Assembly: GCF_006476605.1 (NCBI RefSeq)
Contig: NZ_ML636811.1
Span: forward strand, 1 to 64,000
DNA: 64,000 bases
Reading direction: 5' to 3'
From: Brucella gallinifaecis
GTDB lineage: Bacteria > Pseudomonadota > Alphaproteobacteria > Rhizobiales > Rhizobiaceae
Shown here: positions 8,427-17,449 of the stretch, piece after piece
Numbering within the stretch: position 1 is the first letter of the stretch
Layout of the letters: every line of letters starts with the position of its first letter
Notes under the pieces: model-generated
What the model was told of the DNA's origin: nothing
The model's database searches: none
Seen by the model: the letters and a program-made list of their open reading frames with translations, nothing else
Position numbers and translations under genes: made by a program

Positions 8427-8505
8427 GCCGAGCATCTAGATAAAAAACAGCAAAAATGCAATGGACGAAGTGCCACGTTTTAACAAACAAACCAATAAAA
8501 CAAAC

Positions 8506-9156
8506 TTATCCTGACATATCCTTGTCAGTAAACACCACAGCGCCATCAGCAATCGCAGATTCCAGTGCCTTCACAGCCGTGGCAAGCTTCTCATCAATGA
8601 CATCAAGATATTCTGTCCAGTCATTAAGGTGATTGAGTTCTTGCACACCGTCTGAAATGCCGCGCAGTCCAATCAATTCAACACCAAACATCTGACAGGC
8701 ACGCAAACAGGCGTAAGTTTCCATATCGACCATATCGGCTTCAATCGCTTCATAGGCTTGGCCGGAAACAATATTCGCGCCCGTTGAAAGCGAGGCGCGT
8801 GGCAAGCCAGGAATAAGGAGGGGCAAATCAACAACTTTAGGCAGATCAAGAAAAGGCGTACGCCCTTTTTCAAAACCCAGCGCTGAAGCGTCCATATCAC
8901 GATAGCCAACCATTGAAACCTGAAACACATCCGTTTGTGAGAGTGTTGCGGATCCGGCGGAACCAATCGAGATAACCAGATCAGGCAATTCGCCTTGTTT
9001 TTCATAATCTGCCAAAATACGGGTCAGGTTAACGGATGCCTCAACTGGTCCCACACCAATCATCAGAGGCGAAAAGAGTGAACCCAGATAAGGACCATAT
9101 TCGGCTTCTGTCGCCATGACATAAAGAAGACGTTTACCCGCAATGGTTTTGATCAC
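8506..9156 (-). CDS. 5'-methylthioadenosine/S-adenosylhomocysteine nucleosidase-like protein
   Basis: 216 residues of the PNP/UDP phosphorylase-like nucleosidase fold. Visible landmarks are GVGPVEASVNL, ISIGSAGSA, TGANIVSG and the substrate motif DMVDMETYA (about residues 142-150), followed by GISDG with the catalytic Asp. The family cleaves adenine from MTA and SAH, recycling by-products of methylation and polyamine synthesis. It lies between guaA and the RNA methyltransferase on the same strand, 70-80 bases from each. A different nucleoside substrate is possible. Confidence 0.85.
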   Translation of the reverse strand: MIKTIAGKRLLYVMATEAEYGPYLGSLFSPLMIGVGPVEASVNLTRILADYEKQGELPDLVISIGSAGSATLSQTDVFQVSMVGYRDMDASALGFEKGRTPFLDLPKVVDLPLLIPGLPRASLSTGANIVSGQAYEAIEADMVDMETYACLRACQMFGVELIGLRGISDGVQELNHLNDWTEYLDVIDEKLATAVKALESAIADGAVVFTDKDMSG

Positions 9157-9230
9157 TCGTTCGGCCTCTGTCTGGCAACAGACTAATAATGCTTCTTCCG
9201 CACAAAACCCGGATATGCAGCATCGCTATC

Positions 9231-10520
9231 TTAGCTCTGTCTTTGCAACACGCTTACGTAAAAACCGTCCGTATCCGTGGATAATGGAGAAAATACACTG
9301 CCCCGGGTAGAAAATACCGGTGACAGAGTACCTGCATCTGTGACGATTGAATCCCAGAGATCACGGGGTGCTGCTTCGGTAAAGTCACTGTGCTCCGCAA
9401 GAAAACGCTCAATCTGGCGTGTATTTTCTTCTGCAAAAAGTGAGCAGGTCACATAGACCAGACGCCCACCCGGCTTGACATAATGTTGAGCGGCTTCGAG
9501 AACCTCCTGCTGGTCCTGCACGCGACGTTCAAGCTGTTGCTCGTTAAGGCGCCATTTGGCATCGGGCCGGCGTCGCCATGTACCGGAACCCGTACATGGG
9601 GCATCGGTGAGGACAAGGTCCATCCGTCCGATCAATGGTGCCAAGGCATCAAGATTGCTATGGATCTGTGTATTACGTACACCTGCCCGCTGCAAACGAT
9701 CATGCATCGGTGAAAGACGTGCACGTTCCGCATCATAAGCGTGAACCTGACCACTGTTTCCCATGGCGGCAGCCAGTGCAAGTGTCTTGCCGCCAGCACC
9801 CGCACAATAATCCAGCACCTGTTCACCCGGCTTGCTACCTGCAAACAAAGCTGCAAGCTGGGAGCCGAGATCCTGCACTTCAAACCAGCCATCAAGAAAT
9901 GCCTGATCTGTCTGCACATTGGGATGACGACCCAGTGCTTCTATTGGAGGAATACGCAAAGCCTGACTGAGCAATGGTGCTTGCACAACACCGGCTTTTT
10001 CCAAGGCTTCAAGAACAGCTTCTGGCTTGGTTTTAAGCAAATTAACCCGAAGATCGACCGGCGGTCGCGTGGCAAGTGCCGCAGCCTCTTCTACCCAGCG
10101 CTCACCGAACATTTCCACCAGTGAAGGAATGCACCATTGAGGTACATCGGCCCGGATATTTAAAGGAGCATCAGCAAGATCACGGCTGCGCCAAGCTTCG
10201 CGCGGTGCCGCATCCAGCGCTTCAGGCGCAAATTTATCGCCATCAAGCGTTGCATCAATCGTTGCGAAATCCATATCACCTTCGCAAACCAGTGCACCAT
10301 AGGCCAAAGCCCGCGCATCATCACTGTCCATACGCCACGCAATAGACAATTTGCGGCGCAGCGCGTCATAAACAATATTACCAATGACAGCGCGATCCCC
10401 TGCACCGGCAAAGCGATGCGACGCACCCCAATCCTTCAGCGCATCGGAAGCCGGGCGTTTGACCACCTCAATATCGTTTAAAATCTCTATCGCCGCCTGA
10501 AGGCGTCCGCCAAGCCGCAT
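9231..10520 (-). CDS. RsmB/NOP-family RNA cytosine-C5 methyltransferase
   Basis: 429 residues. An N-terminal NusB-like RNA-binding region (about 1-130) is followed by a SAM-dependent domain with motif I DYCAGAGGKTLA, the Cys of motif IV in LTDAPCTGSGTW, and the catalytic Cys of motif VI in YVTCSLFAEEN. The family methylates cytosines in rRNA or tRNA. The start at 10520 has GGAG eight bases upstream (AAGGAGCAGAAATG); the longer frame to 10577 has no such site. Which RNA is modified cannot be told. Confidence 0.88.
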   Translation of the reverse strand: MRLGGRLQAAIEILNDIEVVKRPASDALKDWGASHRFAGAGDRAVIGNIVYDALRRKLSIAWRMDSDDARALAYGALVCEGDMDFATIDATLDGDKFAPEALDAAPREAWRSRDLADAPLNIRADVPQWCIPSLVEMFGERWVEEAAALATRPPVDLRVNLLKTKPEAVLEALEKAGVVQAPLLSQALRIPPIEALGRHPNVQTDQAFLDGWFEVQDLGSQLAALFAGSKPGEQVLDYCAGAGGKTLALAAAMGNSGQVHAYDAERARLSPMHDRLQRAGVRNTQIHSNLDALAPLIGRMDLVLTDAPCTGSGTWRRRPDAKWRLNEQQLERRVQDQQEVLEAAQHYVKPGGRLVYVTCSLFAEENTRQIERFLAEHSDFTEAAPRDLWDSIVTDAGTLSPVFSTRGSVFSPLSTDTDGFYVSVLQRQS

Positions 10521-10744
10521 TTCTGCTCCTTCATATTTATTATGTCGGGCATAGCCTTCCTTGATGGGAAAAGGCAATCAGCAATTCCGTTGCGACGCGT
10601 TTAAAGTCTTTGTGAAAGGCAAAAGTCCAAGCAGCGTAAGGGGCGCCACTGGATGTGCTTCTCTCCTTTAGCTGATGTAATGCATTCATCCAAATACTAT
10701 TTATACCAAGGAGTGGCATACCGCACCTAGATGTCAGTGAGACG

Positions 10745-10910
10745 TGCTATCGTAACAGCCGGCAACTGGCCAATGAAAATGAACAGATCGGTAGTTTGTT
10801 GATCGACTAATGTGAGTCCGATTATTGAATGTTCTGGATGATTTTAACTGTGAGGTCTTCGGTATTGAAGTGGACGTTTCATTACCAGCTGAACGCGTTA
10901 TTCGAAGTGG
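10745..10910 (+). pseudogene. IS3-family OrfB (integrase-type transposase) remnant
   Basis: Two pieces in different frames. CYRNSRQLANENEQI matches the start of IS3 OrfB. From 10828, NVLDDFNCEVFGIEVDV then SLPAERVIRS matches the DDE catalytic region around the second Asp. The middle of the gene and everything after the second piece are missing. No terminal repeats could be assigned. It separates the core guaA-rsmB block from the three unknown genes that follow. Confidence 0.7.
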
Positions 10911-10964
10911 CAATGGCTTTGCATATGCAAAGGTGGTCTGTTGTAAACAGATAAAAAGGATATC

Positions 10965-11798
10965 CTACTCTGTCACGCGGATCACTATATCATCGCCATA
11001 TAGGCTGATTTGTTCTGTGCCGGGTTTTGTCGCAGTGAACATGATCGCACGGGCTGGAATACGCCCACCGCACTGACGGCTGTTTCGAGTTCCGACGCCG
11101 CCATCCGTCAAGGTTCCCGTTACCAGTTCGGGTAACAGGAGCTTGGCACTCTCCCATGTCGGAGCATCGCCGCACTCGTTCCCACGTGCTCCGTGGATGA
11201 TAAGGGAATCCCCGACCTTGGCCGAAACATTGCGCACATAATCTGCGACGATACCTTCATAGCTTGCTACTGGATCAGTGTCCTCGACCTTCTCACTGCC
11301 CGATAGATCGATGACAAAAACACCTGTGACAAGCGCGGCGGCAACACCGCCGGCAATTAGGATCTGCTTGGAAACCGACTTGGCCGAGCTTGCTGGGGGG
11401 GGCGTTTCATCGTCCATACCTGTCACTATATCATCGGTCGAAGGCTTTACCTTCGCCTGACTATATAGGCGGTTCCATGCGTCGCGCAGAGCATTATCCC
11501 GGTCAACTTTGAGGATTTTACCGAGCAGTATGAAGTTTTTTCGTTGTGGTATGTGAATGCCCATACGCCAGTTTCGCAGATTCTTCACTGCTGCATCGAA
11601 CGCCGCTTGCGTCTGATTTTTACTTGTGGCGCATAACGCATCGGCTAAAGCCATATTGTCGAGGTGGCCTTCTTTGGTGCAGAGCGCGTCCAGAAGTTCA
11701 TGCCATTGCTGATACTCAGCCCAATCCTTTGTCGTTAACATCATGCCCCCATATGCGTTACCCGCAAGGACTATAGCGTCATGTAATTGATCTTGCAT
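10965..11798 (-). CDS. Unrecognised protein: HTH-like cytoplasmic domain, one membrane helix, periplasmic domain
   Basis: 277 residues from the ATG at 11798; a longer frame to 11864 adds an Arg-rich tail and has no better ribosome site. The first about 120 residues are helical, with a segment (AAVKNLRNWRMG, then PQRKNFILLGKILKVD) that resembles an XRE-type helix-turn-helix. A charged linker leads to one hydrophobic segment (QILIAGGVAAALVTGVFVI), then about 110 residues with two Cys, presumably periplasmic. This layout is like RodZ or ToxR-type membrane regulators, but no family was recognised. It is divergent from the secreted and membrane proteins that follow. Function unknown. Confidence 0.65.
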   Translation of the reverse strand: MQDQLHDAIVLAGNAYGGMMLTTKDWAEYQQWHELLDALCTKEGHLDNMALADALCATSKNQTQAAFDAAVKNLRNWRMGIHIPQRKNFILLGKILKVDRDNALRDAWNRLYSQAKVKPSTDDIVTGMDDETPPPASSAKSVSKQILIAGGVAAALVTGVFVIDLSGSEKVEDTDPVASYEGIVADYVRNVSAKVGDSLIIHGARGNECGDAPTWESAKLLLPELVTGTLTDGGVGTRNSRQCGGRIPARAIMFTATKPGTEQISLYGDDIVIRVTE

Positions 11799-11986
11799 GA
11801 CAATTTTAGAGTTTTTTCCGTAACTTCTGTTTCTTCCACGATTTCGCGCTGACCGCTCCCGCATAGCGGACTATGAAATTAGCATTCCACTCCGGTTGGA
11901 CTGGATGAGGACGGCGCACCGACTTGCGAAAAAATTAAAGCTACATAAGCCCACTTGTACAGACAGACGATCATGAAAGGGGTGGC

Positions 11987-12793
11987 GTGACCGCGATGAA
12001 GAAGATTAGCGTATTGGCCGTTAGTGCGGTCGTAATGATGAGCCTGACAATGTTCTCGCCCGCTCGGGCAGAGCAGGAATGGAAGTCGTCATTTGCCGGA
12101 TTGGGGTTCGATATCAAGGGTATCAGCCTTGAGAAAGATATCCGCACCAGTATGATGGAGTATGACCCTGATTATAAGCTCCGCATGGGAACGTGGACTG
12201 ACAGCCAAGGCGGCTCAGAGCGGGAAGATTATGTAGGCACGAGCTTTGCCATCGGCGCAATTTGGGACACCCGCGAGCAATATTCCCTCATCGCAACCCC
12301 GTGGCACACGGGCAATCTGATCAAGTCTTTCACGCGCATTGTTTCAATTTCCAAAGACGAGCAAAAGCCGGTCATCGAAGAATTTGTCGCCGCAGCTACT
12401 GAGAAGTATGGCGAACCGATCAAGCACGAACGTGATAGCATCTTTCAACGGCGTGCCATGCAGATGATCTATCCCATCAAAAACGGAAAAGTGGCCGATG
12501 TTCCCTGCTACGACGCGGATAGGGGGAATTTTTTTGCAACTATGGACAGCACGGCTCAACGCCTTGAACGGGCCAAAAAGCATCTGGCCGAAATGAAGTC
12601 GATCTATTGCGATGCGGTTCTGTCGATCTGGTATACGCCGGATTCCAGGAACAAAGAACGTATTGTTAATTTCGGGGCTGTTGCCCGTGATTTCCGGCTC
12701 GATCTGGAAGCCTTTGTAGCAGACACCAAGGTTAGAGCCGACGCTACAACCGCGCGCCAACAAGCCACGCCGTCTGCTTCTCCCGATTTGTAA
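11987..12793 (+). CDS. Unrecognised secreted protein
   Basis: 268 residues with a clear Sec signal peptide (KKISVLAVSAVVMMSLTMF, then ARAEQE, cleavage after ARA). The mature part has no motif I recognise; it has three Cys (VPCYDADR, SIYCDA region) and many charged residues. The GTG at 11987 follows AAAGGGG at good spacing; an ATG at 11996 is the alternative. It is divergent from the HTH-membrane gene and is followed 57 bases later by a polytopic membrane protein, likely in the same operon. Confidence 0.65.
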   Translation: MTAMKKISVLAVSAVVMMSLTMFSPARAEQEWKSSFAGLGFDIKGISLEKDIRTSMMEYDPDYKLRMGTWTDSQGGSEREDYVGTSFAIGAIWDTREQYSLIATPWHTGNLIKSFTRIVSISKDEQKPVIEEFVAAATEKYGEPIKHERDSIFQRRAMQMIYPIKNGKVADVPCYDADRGNFFATMDSTAQRLERAKKHLAEMKSIYCDAVLSIWYTPDSRNKERIVNFGAVARDFRLDLEAFVADTKVRADATTARQQATPSASPDL

Positions 12794-12850
12794 AGAGATC
12801 AGTCTCACTCGGTCATTTTTATATTTCGCCCACAGGAGGGGGTAGGCAGC

Positions 12851-13825
12851 ATGAATGATCAAACAGAACAGGTTTCCCTTGGGAAGCTGATCAGACGCTT
12901 TGCGTCTTCACCGGCTGGTTTACCGGCATTGGCAACGCTGTGCCTTGCGCTGATCGCGGTTGTTCCGGTTGTTATGTTTCAGCTACCGCGAAACAGCCAA
13001 CTTGTGAGGCTGGGGTTATTCGATAATGCCACGGTATCGGGTTGGACATATGTAGGGTGGTGGCTTCTGATACCTGTCTTGGCGTTTGCTGCCGCGACCG
13101 TAACGAGGATCCTCCCCGTAGTTGGCCCTTATCGCAAGATCGCTGACCAGATTGCATTTGTAACCTTCGCGGGTGTGTTGGTTTGGTCTTTCACGGGTGG
13201 CTCTATCGGCGCGGACATCAGACAGGCGCGTGACGAAATGCGCGGCTTGATGGGAAGCCGTCTCGTGGATCAGTTCCGGTTCCTGATCTTTCCCTATTAT
13301 GGGGCAATTCTCGCTCTGGTGGCTCCCGCTCTTTTGATTGCTGCGGGTCTCAGAGAACGGCCACGCAAACTGGCGGCGACGTCACAGCCAAAACATGAGG
13401 ATGCCAAGGAGTGGACATCACCCTGGGGCTTCGGTGCCATTGGTCTTGCGGTGATCGGGGTCGGCGCGTTCGGCTTTGCAATCGTGGGGTTGGTCGGTTT
13501 CTTCCTTTTTGGTGGTGTCGGGCCGAACTGGTTTCGCTTCATCATGATCGTGTTCCTGATCATTGCAATAGGCATGGCCGCAACTCTGTTTCTTCGCCAT
13601 GTACTTGCCGCGAAGCTGAACAGGCCGAGTGATCTGAAAACCCTCATTATACTTGTGACAGGCGGGGGATCGCTCGGCGCGGGAATCGTGATCGGTTTGA
13701 TGGCGACTGACAATTATCGGATCGGTGCGGTACGGGCCATTATTGCCGTTCTCGTAGCTCTGATTCCCCTTGGCATTGCGATTGCCACCGTTATCAAACG
13801 TCGCCGTTCTCAATATGCTGGCTAA
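12851..13825 (+). CDS. Unrecognised polytopic membrane protein
   Basis: 324 residues with about eight hydrophobic segments in two groups (residues about 22-130, and 195-315), separated by a charged loop around residues 165-190 (ERPRKL, KHEDAKEW). The second half is rich in Gly and resembles no transporter family I can name. GGAGGGGG upstream of the ATG at 12851 is a strong ribosome site. Probably translated with the preceding secreted protein; the pair faces the HTH-membrane gene at 10965. Confidence 0.65.
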   Translation: MNDQTEQVSLGKLIRRFASSPAGLPALATLCLALIAVVPVVMFQLPRNSQLVRLGLFDNATVSGWTYVGWWLLIPVLAFAAATVTRILPVVGPYRKIADQIAFVTFAGVLVWSFTGGSIGADIRQARDEMRGLMGSRLVDQFRFLIFPYYGAILALVAPALLIAAGLRERPRKLAATSQPKHEDAKEWTSPWGFGAIGLAVIGVGAFGFAIVGLVGFFLFGGVGPNWFRFIMIVFLIIAIGMAATLFLRHVLAAKLNRPSDLKTLIILVTGGGSLGAGIVIGLMATDNYRIGAVRAIIAVLVALIPLGIAIATVIKRRRSQYAG

Positions 13826-14292
13826 CTCGGGACACCATACGGCAATCGCAAATGAATGCGCTAACGCATTCGTGCGGCCTACCTCAAACAACTTGGCAAT
13901 ACCCCCTCGGACACGTGATGTGAAATCACCTGCCTGAAACCCGCATAACAGATGCGTCAAATGATGCGTTACGTTGGCATTCTCGTTAATGTAACAATGC
14001 TAGCAGCCTGCTTGAACCATCACGTTCGTAAAGTCTTAAATCATTCGACGATTGATAGTGAAGCGAGTGTTATTATGAGTTATTTAGTATAGTTTATGTA
14101 ACAGACACAGAATACACCTTTTTAAGGTGCGGCTTTTAGAAGCATCTAAAATTATATTTTGATTAGAAATAGATATTCCATATACATAAATAGGTCTTAA
14201 AAAATTATTCTCTATTTCTCGAACCCTCAATTAGTCAGAGATAGAGCTTACGGGGCTTTGCGATAGATCATACGTAGTATAGGGGATTAATC
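13826..14292. other. Intergenic control region of the cyd operon
   Basis: No gene seen in 467 bases. The first part holds a hairpin (GAATGCG at 13854-13860, CGCATTC at 13865-13871). The last 250 bases are A+T-rich and are the likely cydA promoter region. No convincing FNR box (TTGAT-N4-ATCAA) was found. Confidence 0.5.
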
Positions 14293-15864
14293 GTGGTTAA
14301 TGATCTAGTAGTCGATCTTTCACGAATTCAGTTTGCCGCAACGGCACTATATCATTTTCTCTTTGTCCCTTTAACTTTGGGTTTGACCATTCTAGTTGCC
14401 ATTATGGAGACCGTTTATGTAACAACGGGCCGCGAAGTTTATCGTCGCATGACCCAGTTTTGGGCAAAATTGCTGCTAATTAACTTTGCACTTGGTGTCG
14501 CAACCGGCCTCACCATGGAATTCCAGTTCGGTATGAACTGGTCATTTTATTCCAGTTTTGTAGGTGACGCTTTTGGTACAGCGCTAGCCATTGAAGGTTT
14601 GATGGCCTTTTTCATGGAATCGACATTCCTGGGGCTGATGGTTTTCGGCTGGGATCGCCTCACCAAAATGCAGCATCTGATTGTCACTTATCTGGTGGCC
14701 CTTGGTTCGAACCTGTCGGCTTTATGGATTCTTGTTGCAAACAGCTTCATGCAAAGCCCTAAAGGTGCAGATTTCAACCCTGTCACCATGCGCATGGAAT
14801 TGAGCAGTTTCTTCGACATGTTCTTCAATCCAGATGCTCAGGCAAAGTTTGTGCATACAGTGCTTGCGGGCTATGTCACGGCGGCAATTTTCGTCTGCGG
14901 CATCAGTGCATTCTACATGCTTCGCAACCGTCATATGGATATTGCCAAGCGCTCATTCCGTATTGCGGCTCTATTCGGCGTTCTTGGAACAGGTGGTGTA
15001 CTTACCCTCGGCGATGCGCTCGGCTTCGTTGGTGCCCATGCACAGCCAACCAAGCTTGTGGCGATGGAAGCGCTTTGGAAAACTGAAGAAGCACCGATGT
15101 CTTTCAATGCGATAGCTTTTCCTTCACAAAGCGAGCAGCAAAACCTGTTCGCTATCAAAATACCGGCCATGCTGTCTATTCTCGTAACCCATTCTCTTGA
15201 TGGGACTGTGCCGGCAGCCGATGTATTGGAAGAACGTGCCAAAACGCGTATCCGAAACGGAATTCCGGCCATTGAGGCCATGCAGGTACTCAGTGCAAAC
15301 CCGACAGATGCTGCAGCGCTGGCCAAGTTTGATTTGCACAAGGATGATCTGGGCTATGGCTTCCTTGTTCAGCGTTATGCACCTGATGGTGACATGACAC
15401 GTATAACAGATGCCGAGATCGACAAGGCCGCCAAAGACACCATTCCTGAAGTCTGGATCGTCTTCTGGGCATTTCGCGCCATGGTGGGGCTTGGCCTGTT
15501 GATGCTGGGTTACTTCGTCCTGTCGTTCATTCTGACGCTGTCCAATTCAGTCCATCATTATCGGTGGTTCCTGCGAGCCTCCGTCTGGATGATTCCCGTG
15601 CCGTTCATTGCGTGTGAAATGGGTTGGTTGGTAGCTGAGGTCGGACGACAACCGTGGACGGTCTATGAAGTTCTGCCGACATGGCTTTCTGCATCCACCC
15701 ATACAGTTACTTATATGATTGTATCCTTGTCGGGCTTCATCCTGCTCTACACAATCTTCGCTATCGTTGAGCTGTTCCTCATGCTGCATTTCATCCGCAA
15801 GGGACCAGAAGCACTGGAGGAAACAGATCCTGCAACTGCGCCAGCTCCGGCTGCGGCTTATTAA
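14293..15864 (+). CDS. cydA: Cytochrome bd ubiquinol oxidase subunit I
   Basis: High-affinity quinol oxidase subunit that binds the three haems in the inner membrane. 523 residues, close to E. coli CydA. Landmarks are the haem ligand His in ALYHFLF (residue 21), the conserved AIEGLMAFFMESTF, the second His in KFVHTV, and the Q-loop residues in KLVAMEALWKTEEAP. The C-terminal WIVFWAFRAMVGLG carries a Met near the third ligand. Starts with GTG, nine bases after an AGGGG. Followed by cydB after 15 bases. The cydDC assembly transporter genes often found with cydAB are not in this window. Confidence 0.93.
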   Translation: MVNDLVVDLSRIQFAATALYHFLFVPLTLGLTILVAIMETVYVTTGREVYRRMTQFWAKLLLINFALGVATGLTMEFQFGMNWSFYSSFVGDAFGTALAIEGLMAFFMESTFLGLMVFGWDRLTKMQHLIVTYLVALGSNLSALWILVANSFMQSPKGADFNPVTMRMELSSFFDMFFNPDAQAKFVHTVLAGYVTAAIFVCGISAFYMLRNRHMDIAKRSFRIAALFGVLGTGGVLTLGDALGFVGAHAQPTKLVAMEALWKTEEAPMSFNAIAFPSQSEQQNLFAIKIPAMLSILVTHSLDGTVPAADVLEERAKTRIRNGIPAIEAMQVLSANPTDAAALAKFDLHKDDLGYGFLVQRYAPDGDMTRITDAEIDKAAKDTIPEVWIVFWAFRAMVGLGLLMLGYFVLSFILTLSNSVHHYRWFLRASVWMIPVPFIACEMGWLVAEVGRQPWTVYEVLPTWLSASTHTVTYMIVSLSGFILLYTIFAIVELFLMLHFIRKGPEALEETDPATAPAPAAAY

Positions 15865-15879
15865 TCGGGAGATCCTGTT

Positions 15880-17013
15880 ATGGATATTTATCTCGTACTT
15901 CAGCTTATCTGGTGGTTGCTGCTTGGCGTTCTGCTGATGGGACTTGGCATAATGGTCGGCATGGATATGGGCGTGGGCACATTGCTACGCTATGTTGGTC
16001 GATCAGATACAGAACGGCGCGTTGCGCTCAATATTATCGGGCCACATTGGGATGGTAATCAGGTCTGGTTTATTCTTGGTGGCGGTGCAATCTTTGCCGC
16101 ATGGCCCTTGGTCTATGCGACAGCATTCTCCGGCTTTTACATCGTAATGCTGGTCCTGTTGTTTAGTATGATCGTCAGGCCGCTGGGCTTTGAATATCGC
16201 AGCAAGCTGCCCTCTACACGCTGGAGAAATGCGTGGGACTGGACATTGTTCATTTCCGGTTTTGTGCCCATGTTGGTGTTTGGCGCGGCTTTTGGCAATA
16301 TCATTCAAGGGGTGCCATTTAATTTCGATTGGCGCATGACATCCTATTACACTGGCAGCTTCATTGAACTGTTCAATCCGTTTGCAATCCTTTGTGGTCT
16401 ACTGTCTGTTTCGTTATCAATCTATATGGGCGGTGCGATACTGATGAGCGGCGGGGTCGGCAATCTGGCGGATCGCGCACGCAAGGCGTCGCTGTTTGGT
16501 GGCATATTGGCATTGATCCTGTTCACGATTGGTGGCTTCTGGGTGTCGGGCATGGACGGTTATCAGATCGTACAGGGACCAAACCCCGGCGTTCCACAAA
16601 CCCCGCTGCATCAGGTTGTCGAGCGGACACCAGGTGCCCTTTTATCCAACTTCCACGAATATTCCGCATTGTGGATTATTCCGGCACTGACTTATTTCGG
16701 CATTTTGCTTGGTCTTGTGGCACTTGCTGCACGCAAAGCATTGCTTGGATGGTGGCTGGGAGCCATTGCCTGGATTGGCGTTATCGGCACTGCTGGCGTT
16801 GCCATGTTCCCGTTCATGATGCCATCAAGCACCAACCCATCACATAGTCTGACAGTCTGGAATTCCGGCTCAAGTGAGCTGACACTACTATGGATGCTTG
16901 GCTTTACAATCGTTTTCATGCCTCTGATCGTCATCTATACGAGCTGGGCTTTCTGGGTGATGCGCGGCAAGGTCGACCCCGATCATGTCGAAACGTCGCA
17001 CCACGCATTTTAA
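15880..17013 (+). CDS. cydB: Cytochrome bd ubiquinol oxidase subunit II
   Basis: 377 residues, close to E. coli CydB (379). Typical sequences are MVGMDMGVGTLLRYVG near residue 27, IGPHWDGNQVWFILGGGA, and PFMMPSS near the end. About nine membrane helices pair with CydA. A GGGAG ribosome site precedes the ATG. It is followed by a CydX-like small gene after 10 bases, so the three form one operon. Confidence 0.93.
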   Translation: MDIYLVLQLIWWLLLGVLLMGLGIMVGMDMGVGTLLRYVGRSDTERRVALNIIGPHWDGNQVWFILGGGAIFAAWPLVYATAFSGFYIVMLVLLFSMIVRPLGFEYRSKLPSTRWRNAWDWTLFISGFVPMLVFGAAFGNIIQGVPFNFDWRMTSYYTGSFIELFNPFAILCGLLSVSLSIYMGGAILMSGGVGNLADRARKASLFGGILALILFTIGGFWVSGMDGYQIVQGPNPGVPQTPLHQVVERTPGALLSNFHEYSALWIIPALTYFGILLGLVALAARKALLGWWLGAIAWIGVIGTAGVAMFPFMMPSSTNPSHSLTVWNSGSSELTLLWMLGFTIVFMPLIVIYTSWAFWVMRGKVDPDHVETSHHAF

Positions 17014-17023
17014 GGAGAGCGGG

Positions 17024-17266
17024 ATGAGTATATTCTGGCGTTTTGTGCTTGCGATCATCATAGCTGTAATTGCGATTCTTGTTGCCATCATCCTGGGTGA
17101 CTATGGCCCTTGGTATCTTTCATGGCTTCTGGGAACAGGCTTCATGATCCTTGTTGCAGCACTTGGCGGTATCCTGTTTGAAGAACAGGAAGAGGCAGCC
17201 CTGCAAAAAAGCAATGAGGCAGATACGCAGAAATCAAGAGCACCACAAAGACAACTCGAATATTGA
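17024..17266 (+). CDS. CydX-like small membrane protein with an extra N-terminal helix
   Basis: 80 residues from the ATG at 17024, which has AAGGAGAGCGGG before it; the longer frame from 16985 runs into cydB. The second hydrophobic part (PWYLSWLLGTGF, then GGILFEEQEE) fits the CydX pattern W-Y-x-x-W-x-L-G followed by acidic residues. CydX is the third subunit that stabilises cytochrome bd haems. Typical CydX has about 37 residues and one helix; here an additional helix (about residues 5-25) precedes it. The assignment is by motif and position. Confidence 0.65.
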   Translation: MSIFWRFVLAIIIAVIAILVAIILGDYGPWYLSWLLGTGFMILVAALGGILFEEQEEAALQKSNEADTQKSRAPQRQLEY

Positions 17267-17291
17267 GACTGCGTCTTAAACTCTGAAAATA

Positions 17292-17316
17292 CCATACGGT
17301 GCACCGCTTCGTATGG
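17292..17316. promoter_or_regulatory. Inverted repeat between the cyd operon and the molybdenum enzyme operon
   Basis: CCATACG (17292-17298) and CGTATGG (17310-17316) around an 11-base centre. No T-run follows, so it is more likely an operator than a terminator. It lies 134 bases before the large-subunit gene. Confidence 0.35.
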
Positions 17317-17449
17317 GCTGTGTGAGGAAGTTGATGTGATATTTTTCCATCAATACGGGCAGCGGCTCCGCCTCCGGTCATTATTTTTATGAGGCATTCT
17401 TTCAGATCACCTTTCAAGGTGCTGAATTTTGCTTTGAGGAGAACAGCCA

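Noticed and set aside
10825-11076. 83-codon plus-strand frame as a gene
   Set aside because: Its first about 28 residues are the IS3 OrfB remnant; the rest runs antisense into the gene at 10965.
12344-12862. 172-codon minus-strand frame
   Set aside because: It is antisense to the secreted protein at 11987, which has a clear signal peptide and ribosome site.
13826-14292. FNR/Anr-type box before cydA
   Set aside because: No TTGAT-N4-ATCAA match was seen; only single half-sites.
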